Shown: positions 12,684 through 26,354 of the stretch, in pieces
How positions within the stretch are numbered: position 1 is the first letter of the stretch
Layout of the letters: each line of letters begins with the position of its first letter
Assembly: GCF_022539315.1 (NCBI RefSeq)
Contig: NC_066322.1
Location: 22,454,765 to 22,518,764, forward strand
Origin: Serinus canaria
Lineage: Eukaryota; Chordata; Aves; Passeriformes; Fringillidae
Reading direction: 5' to 3'
Length of the DNA: 64,000 nt
Position numbers and translations under genes: made by a program
The notes under the pieces: generated by a model
What the model saw: the letters and a program-made list of their open reading frames with translations, nothing else
The model's database searches: none
Told to the model about the DNA's origin: nothing

Positions 12684-15600
12684 TATGCAAAACCAGTAAA
12701 ACTCCATTACCAAAGAAATAATAACCTTTAAACTGAAAATACAACAGCAATTGCAGAAGTTCAGCTCATAATGGCTTCATTGTGACAGGAAGAATGCTGA
12801 GCAGTGCTCAGATTTTGGTTCTACATAAGCAAATAATAAGCAGCACAGATTTATAGACTGCTAATATATGAGTATAACATAGGAAGTGGCATTCTATGAA
12901 GCTGCTCATAGACCATTTGTTTTAGAGGATTTGACATTATTATTTAAACCAGCTGTTTTAGAAAGCAGTGTATTTCTCACAGAGGAAAATAGCCTGGCTT
13001 AATCCCTGTTGGAATGGGAAAACTCCACTCTGCCCTGTTTTAAATCAGTAGAGTAGGCTGTTCTTACAAAATTACGAGAGTTCATAAAGCCCTAACTTCA
13101 CACAGAGCGTGCTGAGGGGTCTTGGTGGGGAAACTTGCTCACAATTCTAATCTAGATGACAACCCCTGGTCTCAGTTGAAGGGTCAGGAGTCTGGGATTT
13201 TTAGGCTTGTGTTGTTTGCTATACAAACATTATGACAGAGATATAGGAATTGAAATGGCCTGCAAAATTATGAACCAAATCACAGAGTTCATGAAAATCA
13301 CCTGCTCCTACTGAAGTAGAAGAATTCAGGATTTTGTGCCAAAGAATCAGAATTTCACCAGCTTTTGTATTCAGATCCAAAACTAGGATTTTTAGCTTCA
13401 CAGCTTTTGGTTTCAAGGCCACCTCTCCATCTTTGTATTCATCTGAATTTATAATTTGGGTGAATAATAGGGATTATTGTGCTAGGTTATATCATTTACC
13501 CAATTACTTCAGGACATTTAAAAAGTCAGCTCTTGAAGACAAACCATATTTTACTTTTGAATTATCAGCTCTGAAATACCAGCTTAGCAAAAAGATATTC
13601 TGAATTTCAAGCAGTTCATGGCCCTGGGTGTGCAGGTTTATGCAAATGTTATATAGCTAATGGAATTGTGGAAGTTCTCATGCATTTCTTTTATAAATCC
13701 TCCACAGCTCTTCAATTCAATTCTTGTTCAGCAATCTGTCTCAAATATGAATTATGTGTGGTATTAAAAAATGAAGCAATTCATATGTTCTGGCCAGCCC
13801 AGAGCAGGTTCCTCCTGCTGCAGAGCTCCACTCCTGAGACAATGTCCATCCCACACAAAAACATTGCTTCCCTGGAAATGGAAAATGGGAATTTTAGCAG
13901 CAGGAACACAACTGCACAAGCTCAGAGACTGCACTGCCTCTCACTCAAACGTGATGCTTGCATGCTCAGAACCCCCACCCAGCAAAACAGCATTCTGGTG
14001 GTTTACATTCACAGATGATTTAGATTTCAGTGTTTTCAAAATGACTGAGATATTCTGCAATAGAGATTTATCAGAAAACAACTGGTTCATATCTGGAGGA
14101 AAATATTTATCTTACCCTCGGTTTCAGCCATCCCTATGTCATCACTTCAGACAATTAACTAGTCATTTTCATCATAACCATAGAATTTCAGTTTCTCATC
14201 TGTTCTATGCTTTAAATGAAAATAAAACTCAGGTTTTTGCACCTATTTTTTTCTGTTAATAAAGTTCTATCTTGTTTTACTTCTCTGATTCTGATGAAAA
14301 TATGATCTTTACAAAAATCTAAATTTAAGAAAAAACAAAAATAAATCCACAAGACTCTCAAAACAATCAAATTCACAAACAAAATTAAAATTTCCCCCAA
14401 TTTTATTCAGCATTTTGAGGTTTGTTAATCCATTACTCCTCACTGCTTTTGGAAAATTATTTATCCCTTCTTTCTCCTTACATGGGGGAAAAAAAAAAGC
14501 TTTTTAAGTATAACTAGATTTTCCATTCTACCTCTTGAGAAAACATAGGAAGGAAAGAAGTATTTGTGCTGGCTCTTTTAAGAGACAAAAAAAAAGATTA
14601 TGGACTTTTATTTTTTTTGAAGACTGCAGAAAAGCTAAAGGTGAAATTTTACTTAATCTGAAAGCACTGGAAGTCTGCTATTCACTTCAGAAACCAGGAT
14701 TCACCTAAAATGTTTCCAAAACTTACTTTTTCCTACTATGATGGATTTACAAATTGCTTTCCCCCTGCACTGTTCATGAAATTTAAACATTTGGCATTAT
14801 CTCTGATGGCAGGAGAGCCAGACCACAAAGTCCTCAGAGACCTCACTGCAGAGTGACCTGGTTGTTAAGACAGACACAGAAATGTGGCTCTCCAGGAGAG
14901 TTCCAATCTCCAGAAGATGTTTTCTCAGTTCTGCTAATCCAAGCTGATCCCTGAACAATTTTATCCACACCCATTTTCATTACTAGCTCCCACACTATTT
15001 ATTGTGTTTCTTCTTTCCTTATCTACTCTTCCCCCCAGTTTTATCATCATGCTCTAGGCTGTGGTAAACTTTACTGTGCTAGCTCCTCAGAATGTTAGAA
15101 ATCACAGGAAAATTTCTTTTTTTCTATCTCTAAGCTTGTTTAGAAGATTCAGTTTGGCAAAAGTTATCTGCCTTGTTCATGATAAGAGCACTTGAATTGA
15201 TCTGAACTCTTCAGAACATTGAGAAAAATCAGAGGAATGGTATCCTTTGGGATTTTTCCAGCTTTGACTTTAAGCAACTGTATTAGAAAATACAGCAACC
15301 TTCTGGTTATATTTTGAAAGTCCTATGGAAAATATTGTATTAGTACTAATTTTGCTAACTAAATTGGTTTCCTAAGCAATAAAGGTGTGTTTCACTGTGT
15401 CAGATCTGTGGTTCACCACCTGGTGAATTACATCTCTAACCTGAAAACACCCACCTGCCTTGGTTCACCCTGGGCAGGTCCCAAGCCTGAGGATGCTCAT
15501 GTCTGCAGAGCTCCAGGTACAGATTTTGCAGAATTGACAACTGAGTAACTTTGCTTCCATCATTTAATAGTAACATCTTGGTTAAGATTTTTAATGCAGC

Positions 15601-18600
15601 CTTCCATATTTTTTCCCTGAAGCTGCCCTGAGTTATCAACAATCACAGCAGTTTATTCTGCTGTGGTCTGTTTCCAAAGACAGCACTGTTTAATGCAAAC
15701 CAAGCTACTTTCCTTAACCCCTGAGTCTCTCTTTCTAGAAGAGATAGCTGCCAGCATTTCTTTAATAAAAGAGCAACAGTTTGGGAAGGATAACTCTTCC
15801 TACTTAAGCAATATCTGATTAATTCATTCCAAACTGTCCCCTTGAAAGCAGGGAATTTTGTCCTGGCCTGTCCATTGCTGTGAGTCCTTTGCTTTCCTGA
15901 CAGTAGGTGAGGCCAGAACACAGATCTGCTGAGGCTGTGACCCAGAGGAGGGAAGCTGCCCTACCCCTCTGGGAGAAGAGCATCTCCCCAGCCTGGATGC
16001 TGCTCCCAGCCAGCAGTGACTGCTCTGCCTGCAGCAATGTCACTGCTCTGCTGCCCTTCAGCCCCTGAGAGCCTCTTGAGGTGTCTGTGCAGTTAGAGAA
16101 GGTAGGACTGGGCTGGAGGGTGAAAATGAAAGCTTTGTGAAGAAATTTGGGCCTCTGATTCTATAAATTTCTGATTATTCTGTAGTACTGTTAGATTTCA
16201 GAGATACATAGTCTGAATTATTTAAATCCAGCTTCTTGACATCACACAGATTTTCAGGGGATTCTTGGTCAGACATATTTATTCATATTTCCAGAAGGAA
16301 AACATACCTGTCTGGCCATTCTGTGCCAAGTCATCAAGAGGATGAGCTTGCTTCTAATTTTGCTTTCTCTTCAACTGTGATTCTTCAGCAGTGCAGAGAG
16401 AGCCCTGAATGAACTAGCCATTAAAAACATGGAGATGCTGTCTGGGACTAGGCCAGAGATTTAATATTTAATTTCTGCCACTGCCCATGTTTATTGTCTT
16501 AACAAAATGTCATTTCCTTGTCTCTGATTCTGTAAGCAGGGTGAATTACAGGCTGAATTTGGTACACTCCAAAGCTGCCATTGCTAAAGCCAGCTTTTCT
16601 CAGGGGACTGACAGACTGAAAATAGACACCCACATCCTTACTAATGCAAACATTTCTTTGCACACTTCACCAATTTACCTGCAGGCATAATTTGATCAAT
16701 GCAGGACAACAGAAACGTTGTTGAGTGGCTGCAATCAAGGGAATGAACATACACAAGAACACCAGTGCAACCTTTGATGGCTGGAACAGCCTCCCTACCA
16801 GAACTCATCCCTACAGCCTTCTTGGGATAGTCCCAACAGCAAACTTGGGTACATTCTGATTGCCCAGGATCTGCACAAGTGTCATGATTACCTGTTTAGA
16901 GCTGGGCCTTTAATCTTCTTTCTAAAATAAAATGCTCTTCATTCAGAACTAGATCTGCTGAAATGGTAGCAGAAACTGCCAGTGTTTTCCAGTCATTTAA
17001 TTTTCATTTTACCAAAATGAGGTGCAGTCTGTAATGATTTGGTGTGAGTACAGACTGATCAAGCTAATCTAGAAAAAACCCAGCTCAGTTTGGAGAGGCA
17101 AGCAGAGCAAAAAGCTAAATATCAATACTCTTCTGTTCTGGGAAAGGAGCTTGGCTTTAGGGTTAGCACAATTAGGAAAAATTTGCTACTTTGCAGGTTT
17201 TATATCCTGGGAACACTCAGCTGTAAAGGCAATAAAGTTTTCTCATTTTTCCCCCTCTGTGGATCCAATTCTCTCTCTGCACGTGCCATGTAAGAGAACA
17301 TCATTAGTATTACTACTAGGCCCCAAAAATGCACCAATAAATGGAGCTGTTCCTTTTAGACAAATCTGTGACACTGGGAAGAAGAGCATACCTATTAATA
17401 AATGAGATATTGATTGTTGCAGTTTTCATGTGTATAAAGTATCTGAGCTGAGCCTCATCAATTTTGTATCTTCCTGGCTGTTGATACAGAAGTAGGCAAG
17501 AAGCTACAAAGCAGCACATTTAAAACCAAAGACTAAAACAATGGTCTGAGAGCTCACCTGGCAGAAACTGCTGACATCCTCCCTTGTTCAAACAAAAATA
17601 TTTAATAAAGTCACTATTGGCTTCAGAGAATCTCCAGTCTATGACTACACCACACTCAGGTTGTCATGGAAACCAGATGTTCAGGATCATTTGACATTTT
17701 ATGAAGACAATTTAAAGCTATTTTATACAGAGGAAAAAATGAGAACTCTGAGCTACTTTTGCAATTTTCCAGTTAAAGGAGTCAGTGCCAGAAACTCAAG
17801 CAGCTCTTGCTCCTTTGTCTCTGTGATCACCAAAGGATCATGAGCACGTGGTGCTGTACTTGGCTCTGATTTAAATTCACCTGTATAATGTATATAACAC
17901 AATAAAAAGAATACCTGGTTATACACAAAATTGCATGTAAGGGTCTCCAGAAATGTGAGACACAAAAGGGAGCAGGAGCCACTTCCTGAGCACTTCCTTC
18001 TCAGTAGGGAAGCAGAGCCTCAATATTTATACACTGACATTGGAATAACACTGCTGAGTTTTTTTGGCACAAATAAACAGAAAAAATATTCATGAAGATA
18101 AGAAGACTGATACAGATTACTAACCTCAGGGAGAGGTTGAATCCTACAGATATTTTAAACCTGATCTTTGAACAAAAAAAGTTTAGATATATTAAAGAAA
18201 ATCTTTCTCATCTTGTTAGGAATAAAATTACTTACATTATAAAAAGTTCCAACACTGTAAAAAGGCATTTTTATAATCCATCTGAATGGATGCTCATAAG
18301 AGCAGAAGAAATTAAATACCACAGAAGGAGGCAATCTCAGACCCAAATGAAGGATTTTATTTTTTCCAGTAAGAAGAAAAGCTCTTTTCTATTACTGCGT
18401 AAGTAGCTGCAGCATCAGTGACAATCTAAAATAATAGTAAATAAATAGCAGAAGTGTAAATCTGGAAAGAACCCCAAGAGATATCCAAGCTAGAAAGTTG
18501 ATTAGAGGATAAAAAATGGCTTTATGTTGCTTTAAATTTTAAACATTTCAAAAGCAGGCAGATTAATGGTGCTTAAAAAGGCATTCTTTCCTGTTCCTTT

Positions 18601-21600
18601 TCACAGCATCTACACAGCCATGGTGGGTCAGAATAATGCCATGCAATATTTACAGCATTACTTTACAATGTACTTTTTCTTAAATGGCACACTCTCTACC
18701 CTGTTGTTTACAAAATGAAAAATGCCTCTATTACATTCTGGCAACTATTCTTTGTGTGTGCAGTATAAAGGACAGATACTGTCCCCAGAGCAGTTTTAGA
18801 TTCTCAACAAATCATTTAAACTCTTTATATTGCATTAAGGGCTGTATCTGCTATATCATCTCTTATTAATTTTAAAATTAACTTGTTTATTAAATTCATA
18901 TTTACTGCAGGAAAATCATGTCATCTCTGTAGAAGGCTGAGCTTATTCTCAAATTCTCTTACAGTTGCTATCTCTGCTGGAATTTGAAAAGGGAGGATAA
19001 TTTCAGGACTGCTACTAGAATGTATCAATTTTTGTTATAAAGCTCCTGAAACTTCTACTGCTTTGCCCTCTGATAGCTCTCTCTTTGCTGCTGTAAATAC
19101 ACAGTTACATCCTGGTAATTTTCGAGGTAGAATTGCAGCATGTTATTTATTTTATTGAATAAAGCAAATCTCTGAAAGCCCAGGGATACACAGGAGCTCA
19201 GTGAGGAGCTACAGGGGTGGAGGAATTCAGCTGAGGAGCTGTCAGCTCTGCACATTCAAACCAGGCTTTTCTACCAGCCCTTCCTTTCCTGACTACAATT
19301 CCCCTGAGTTTTCCCTTTTTCCTTATTTTGTTCCATTCACATTTGTCAGAACTAAACCTTTCCTGGAGCTTTCCAATCACTTCTAATTCCACTGGTCCTG
19401 CTTGCCCAGTTCTGCTCTGGAGGATGGAACCTGCATGGGCTCTCTCTGTGTCTTTAATGTGATCTCATTCACTAATTGCAGTGTGATTGTAACCCCACTC
19501 TGCAGATGCAAAATGAAACCAGAGGAAATGGAAAGCTATGATTCTTCTATGTCTCCTTTTTTGTTAGAAGGTTTCTCTTCTCTTGTAAAATTTGCTGTAA
19601 CATTCCAAGGATTCACTAGTGCACTCTGAATTCCCTGCCTGTTTTCTTGATATAAAAACCAGAAGGAATCCTTAAGATTTATGGAATGGGTTTACGTAGA
19701 TGTTGGAAATGATAACCTTGGCTCTTCCCTGTAACTCTGTGCTCTGAGAGCTTTGTTGAGCTGAGGTGGAAACTGGAGTTTGGTTCTTGGGGGCTGTGCT
19801 GTCAAATGATGTGTCCAGCTCAATCTTACCTGGCAACCCCTGGTAAGAAATTTCCTGAGGGTTTTTTCTCACTGAAAAATTTCTCATCTGATTGGTTTTT
19901 TTCTTTTATCACACTTGGCTTTCTGTGGCACTGTGCCTTGCAGCTGTGTGCACTGAGGAGCTTTTCAGGAGCAAGCTGGCTGCCAAAAGCAAGACTTGTG
20001 TTATCAAGTGATGCATTTTTTTATACAAACAATAAAAGACTGCCCTAAAGATTATACTGGGGAACAAAGCTTGTGATTTTGATCTTCTTTCCCAAACTTA
20101 ATTTCAAAGGTCAACCCAAAATAACCTCTTTGTAATGATTCCTTTGCTTCTTATTTTTCCATTAGACTTCTTTTACTTCTTACAGAAATACAAGAATATG
20201 GAATTGTTTCACTGTTCTGAGTTCACATGTTAAATGACATCCTTATCACATTCACAGAGAAATTTTAGATTGCACCCAAGAGTCATTTCTGTTCATACTA
20301 ATTTGAATAATTACTAATAATCACAAATTAAAGGTCCTGAAGAGTATCAAAGGAACACCAATACAGTTAAACAATTATTTTCTATTTCAGTTCTTATTTC
20401 TTGGTTTTGACTGACATGCCTGCAGCTACAGCTTGCCATGCAGTTTGTGGAGATATTTACTTTGCAAGTAGGAGTGATAATAAATGCTGAGATGGGAGTG
20501 GAAGACTCCTGCTTTTACCTTTAGTATTCAGAATATGTGAAGCATTTCCACATCTAAGAGAAGTTCAAAAGCCACACAAAGCTCTCTAGATGATAATCTA
20601 AGCAACAGACAGCATATTATATCATATTATATAATATTCTATTTAAGAGAGGGAGGATCACTTTCAACCTTTCAAGTGCCTGGTAGTAAAGCTACAGGAA
20701 GACAATATAAGGTGTGGGGGAGATACAAAGCAAACAGGAATAAAAGAGTAGGGCAGAAAGACAGATTCTTCATAAACTTCACACTTTGCATAATACACAG
20801 ATCTAAACCCCTGAAATTCCAGCTGTCCTACAGGACAGGTTATTAAAGCATCAGCAGTTGTTTTCCTTTTCACTGTACCTCATTAGAGCTCACCAAAGAG
20901 TTTGAGCTGCACACAAGCATCAAGAAAAATCTCTGTACTCCCTGTTACCCCATTGCTTGCCAGCTCTTCAAAGCACCTGAGGAAATCAGGAGTTTCATTG
21001 CTACCCTAATAAATGTGCTAACTTTCCTCTGGTTTCCAAGTACTCACTGAAATGAATCATGCACCTAAGAGTACTTTTTCGTTCAAGAACAGTTACGGAT
21101 CCCAAGATGTTTTTCCCCCTAAATGACCCTTGTGATATTATTAAAAAAAAACTTTAATATCTCAGGGTGCTCAAACATAAACAAAGCTCTTTTTCTTTCC
21201 TTTTTTTTTTTGTTTGTGTTTGTGCTATACACTTCAATTAAATTTGATTATACCTCTCTTATGCTTGAAGATCATTTGTTATAAACAGTGTTCCATGAAA
21301 ATTGGAGGGTGGCATAAAAGAGGAATAAAACACCTTCTTAGGAGGGCATGGGAGAGTGGAACAGAAGTTTTTAGGGTGTCACTCTGACTTCAGCCTGTTA
21401 CAGAGAGCTGCACTTGGTACCTGAGAATTGACTCAGTCAAGAACAGAGTGCTGCTTGGTGCTTTTATCACTGCTCTGTCACAATGACCCCACTTATGCAG
21501 TTATGAGTGCAACTGTGTAAGGTTTAAGAAAAGCCAGAAAATGCCATTATACCATCCATATTATGGATCAGTATTTCATACACTGTGCATTAAGTAAAAG

Positions 21601-24600
21601 CTGAAGAACTCAGAAAGAAATGCTTCTAAATCAGGCCAGAAACTGATTTAGAATCACACCACTCTCAAAGATGCAACCCAGGCAAAACAAAACAAGGATG
21701 TGACAGCCTGGAAAAAGTGAGGAAGCAAATCACAAAGCTCTATGAATACTTAAATTAATTCACCCAGGAATAAATCAGAGTACAAGATCAGTACATGCAG
21801 AAACACTTGGCCAGATGTACTACAGATCTGGCTGGAAAGACTAAGAAATTCATGCCAACATCAGAAAAATTTTTAAAACTCTCCATCCTGCTCTTGGATC
21901 AGATTGTATATATGGCAGTCATACCTTTCAAAGTGGCTGTTACATCACAGACTGGCATCAAACAACCAAACACTGAAAGTTTAATATATATTTAACTCAA
22001 GGAGGAGTAGAGTACTCCAGAAAAATCCTACAAGACATTGACATTAAAACATGCTATCATAGAAAGAGACTCCTAAAACCATTAGGAACACCAAAATTTT
22101 TAAAAGCTTGCTGTAAATGGTTTCCCTTCTCCAAAGAGTTCTTCCCTCCTGCTCACAGGATCTGTTTGCCTTTGGAATGACCCATGGCCTGTTCCATGTC
22201 CCACATGCACAGGATCATTTTCTTAGCTCACATTTTGCAATCAGGAGCCATCCTGACAGTTTGTTGGTGTCTGCTCTCTACAAGGTGGTTCTCAATCTCC
22301 TTACACCACTGACTGCTTTTCTCAGCCTCCTCCTTTACTTTCTTCCAGTCTCTGGGCTCTTCTGAAGAGTCTGTGAAGTGATGGAAGTCCTGCAAGATCT
22401 AAACTGCCCTACTCTTTCTTCTGAACTCCCTCACAGATTTTCTGCCTCTAGAGGAGCTCAGGAAGTCTCAGTCACTGCTTTTCAAATAAAGCTATTTTTC
22501 CTGTGACAGATTTCTCAAGGGTCTCAGACTACCTGCTTGCCAAGTGAACAGGATCTGATCTGGATCTCAGCCCTTAAACTGTGTGATTTTTACAAATCTA
22601 TGATGCAAAGCCATTCAGAGAGGAAACAGAGATGGAAAGAATTCCATCTGAGAGTCTGGGAAGGAGAGACAGTCATGTTCTTGCACATACTGACACAGAA
22701 GTGCAGAATTGGTACTGTAACATCCAGAAACCCTCAAAACTCAGGACTGGACCTGCCAATTTCCCTTTCAGCCTGGCTGAGGTATTGCTTGCAGTTTCTT
22801 TTCCACCTTTACAGCCAGAACTGGAATGGATCTTTGCTGCTCTGCTAAGAGTAACATTTGTGTCCTACACAAAGCAGCTTGTAGAACAAACAGCCCCTGA
22901 TGAGTTGTCTCTGCACCTACTGCAGATTGAGATGATAAAGGGGTGCTTTGGCAGCAGCAATTTCTACTATGCATGCCAATTCCTTAATCCTAATTATTAA
23001 CTATAATCTTCCATGAGAGAACAGAGACTCTGTCTTCCATCAATATGTCTAGACATGAAGATATTTGGGTGTCTAACTCTAATTGTGATGGATAAAAGGG
23101 CTAAGTAACTTAATGAGTCTGAAATCTCAGTCTAGGCATATCCCAAATCAGTCTGCAGTGAGCCTCAACTCAGGTTCTGCAAGACCTTTTGGAAGAGAAA
23201 AGGAAAAACTAATCTTGAAATAGAGTTTGATTTCCTAGAGTTTACAATGCTTTCATTTTCATGAGGTTTGAGAGGAAAACAGCACAGGAGGCAGTGAAGA
23301 ATGTTATATGCAACACTGGAATACAGAGGAATTTGGCTTGAGTGACTGTTATTAGAACTGGTGTCTGGGCAGCATATTGGGGTTAGTGATCCTATTTACA
23401 GAAGGTACCATGGGATCACAGCTGATGCAGACCTCTGCAATTGATATAGACTAGCTGATCCAAAAGGCAGCACAAACAGAGGCTCAGAGCTCCCTGAAGT
23501 CATGCTGAGACAGTGGATGAATACCTCAGGGGGCAATCATTTGCAATTCCTCCAACATTTATCATCCAAACATTGGTGCATCCTGAACAGGGTCAGCGTG
23601 GGTGCCGTGGAATGGGAGCCCTGCTCAGGGCACTGTGGGCAGCTCAGCACTGCCAGAGCTCACAAGTGCAGGTGGGTGAACACAGATACACATGTCAGAG
23701 ATGGCAGCTGCACTAGGCACTTCTGAGAAGTTCAATCTATTTTATTAGCAAGGGCTTGCTGCCCCATTAGAATAAAGCAACAGGAATGCAGTCCCTTGAT
23801 TTTTCCTGCAACTTCCAACAATGACAACATCCTGCTTGCACACACATACTGTGACCAGAATATGATGCTCTATTTTGCAATGCTGTCCATCCATGCAATG
23901 AAAGAATCATTATTGGGACAGAAGGCTGACTTTTAAATCAGCCAGTTCCTGTAGAGAGGGCTCACTGTGTGCCCAGCACCTCTTAATTCTCCTGCCTGGA
24001 CAATCAGGTGCCAACTCTGTGGTCCAGGTTTAACACACAGCTAACACATCCTGACTGAAGTGTCAGATCTAGAACCTGAAGTTCTAGGGAAAAGAGTGTG
24101 CCTGAGCAGCAGGGAGGGATGACATTTCCCATTGAAAACACTTCATTGTGCCTGATTTGTCTTACATGTGCAGGATCAAAACTCGGGCGTGAAAATGTCA
24201 ATCCCATGCCCCACCCTGAATAACTGTACACAAGACATAAATAAAAGTTGTGCCTCCACATCAATCCTGAATGAGGTTTTCTAACATAACATAGGCAACT
24301 TTCAAATTTGGAGAGTAGTGTTCTGTGTTGGATTCCTACAAAATGATTCATTCAGAGAGATGAGGTTATCTGCTTTTCAATTATTTCTTCATTTCAGAAC
24401 AAATGACAAATTCCATAAGGAATAATGTGTCAATACAGATAAGTGCAGGGTTAGGATTAATTTTAAAAGTTCCACAAGCTAATTGGACTTCTTAAGAAGC
24501 AGTTTTCAGTTAATTCAATCTTCCACAAAATTCTAAGGCAGTTGTTGTATAAGAATAACAAACCTGAGTACTTGTTCCCCAACTTGCTGCCAGTATCAAC

Positions 24601-26330
24601 TAACTTTCACTTCACAGCATAACTTTGTGTACACTTTCTCTGTTTTTGAGAGCTGTACATGCTTTCTGATATCAGTTATAAATTGAAGAAACAATATTCC
24701 AATGTATATAAAATACATATGGGGATAGATAAGAAAAACCACTGACTTAGCAAAACACACATCAAAGAACAAATGTATTGGCAGGAAAAGGGGGGAGGGG
24801 AAGGAAGAAATTAGGAAATTTTAAAGTCTAGTAACAGGAGAAGAAAAATTCAAAATTATCTTAAAATTACATAGTTAGTATGTGTTTAGTGTTCTGCTAA
24901 ACTCCCCCAGATTTTAGCATGCTCCACAGAGTCAAAAAATACTGTGTGACCATTTTAGGGGAAACTTTTACCTGTGCATTCAATGATGGAAATATTTATC
25001 AAATTCCCCTTTCAGTGTGTCCTTTACTTTTTCCTTACATAAAGCCCATGGCAGTTTTGGTTTAAAATTTTATTTAAAATTTAAATCAAACAAGCTTTGT
25101 GGAAGGACTTTTTATTTTAAAAATTGTTTATTTCCCATTATAATAGAAGCAATAATGAATAATTTTTCATTCCACTTCATTGATTTCTCCAGAATTCAGT
25201 CAGAATGCTGCCAGATGAATTTCCATACCAACTGCTGGATTGATTCCTACTTGGCCAGCACTTGCTGATTGTCAGCTCTTTATGCTGCCACACCTCCAGC
25301 TGTACTTTTGACTCTGTCACAAACTCCTCAAATGAAATGAAAACTCCTAAACATTTAAATCTGCTGCCTTTTCATCAGGTTTCTCTGTTTTGAATAGATG
25401 AAGAAACAACCCCTCTTCTTTAACAGAGGAAATAATGCTTTTTTTCTCCAAAAGATATGGAAAAAAAATCTTTCATCAAACTTTTTCCTTTCATTTAATT
25501 AATAATTTTTTTCTCATATATTTTACCTTTATGAATTATGCAAGGGGTTTTCTCCCTTTTACAACTGTTAAGGAGCCTTCCCAATTAATGATGAATAGTT
25601 TATCTATTCTTTTGTCATCTTTTCATTTAAAAAAAGCTTGTCTGCTAAACTCTAAGTGATGAGAAAAATAAGTGTTCCCAGCTATGCAGCTTTTGTGGTT
25701 TGCAGAAAAAATGGCAAACTCCTCTTTTCCCAGAGAGCTTAGATAGCCTTTTGAAATATTGATCCTGTATATAATAATATATGACTGTATTTCACATGTT
25801 GCCATTCTCAGCCCCAGGTATTTGATAGCTGCTTTAAGGAGAATAAAAGCTGTTTCAAATTCCCAAGCCACAGAGCAGCTGTTAGAAAATTATTTTTTCC
25901 CAGCTAAACCTAGGTTGAAGTAGAAATAATTCTATCCAAATTCTGTGCACTACATAACACATTTGCACATTTAATTTATAAGGAAGGTTAATTAGATTGC
26001 TCTGCTGGCACCACCCGCTCCCGTGCTGCAGCCAGAAAGCATTAATGATTTTAAAGAATTCATCAAGGGAGAGGAATTTTTTCCTCTAGGGCTGCTTCTG
26101 AGTCTTCTGTGCTCAGCCAAGCAATAAGAGATGCACATGTATCTGCTGTGATTATATTCAGACTCCCAAGAAGTTTGAACCTCAAGGAATGTCAAGCAAA
26201 GCTCAATGATAAATGAAATTTTGACTCCAGAATCAAAGCAACGCAGGCAACATCATCTCTCTGTGAGCCTTAAGTCATGCACATTTCAGGAAAATGTAAC
26301 TATGAATGCTGTATCTTTTACCATTTACAG
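12684..26330. other. Long noncoding stretch
   Basis: No gene, RNA gene or clear transposon seen. The frame at 13771-14259 (+), about 160 codons, is the longest in the window; it is Cys/His/Phe-rich and lacks a splice or start context. The frame at 18092-18406 (+) is Lys/Ile/Asn-rich as expected from AT-rich DNA. A 11-T run lies at 21201-21211. A weak, possible CR1 3' remnant in reverse orientation is near 18458-18492. The area 22380-22980 has overlapping frames but no family resemblance. Confidence 0.6.
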
Positions 26331-26354
26331 ATAATGAGTTTATGTGTTATCCAG
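26331..26354 (+). other. Candidate 24-nt microexon
   Basis: The interval is bounded by a good acceptor, cttttaccatttacag ending at 26330, and a perfect donor, CAG/GTAAGT at 26352-26360. Its length is a multiple of three. It is open as IMSLCVIQ in phase 0, and also open in phase 1 with NEFMCYP as its complete codons. A UGC-containing word (atgctgt) lies about 20 bases before the acceptor, the position known for SRRM4-responsive elements of neural microexons. A second acceptor (gatttcag, ending 26379) and donor (GTAAGA at 26389) follow, enclosing only nine bases. I do not recognise the peptide or host gene. An exact CAGGTAAGT is expected about 0.24 times per strand in 64 kb at equal base frequencies, so chance is possible. 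Confidence 0.25.

Noticed and set aside
13771..14259. Longest open frame, about 160 codons, plus strand
   Set aside because: Cys/His/Phe-rich translation with no domain, no splice or promoter context; one frame of this size is expected by chance in 64 kb.
15880..15912. Acceptor ttgctttcctgacag followed by TAG and a GTGAGG donor
   Set aside because: The sites would enclose three bases, too short for a plausible exon; regarded as coincidence.
18458..18492. ctggaaagaaccccaagaga, resembling the reverse complement of a CR1 3' end
   Set aside because: Only about 30 bases with several mismatches and no extension into the usual CR1 neighbour sequence; too weak to annotate.
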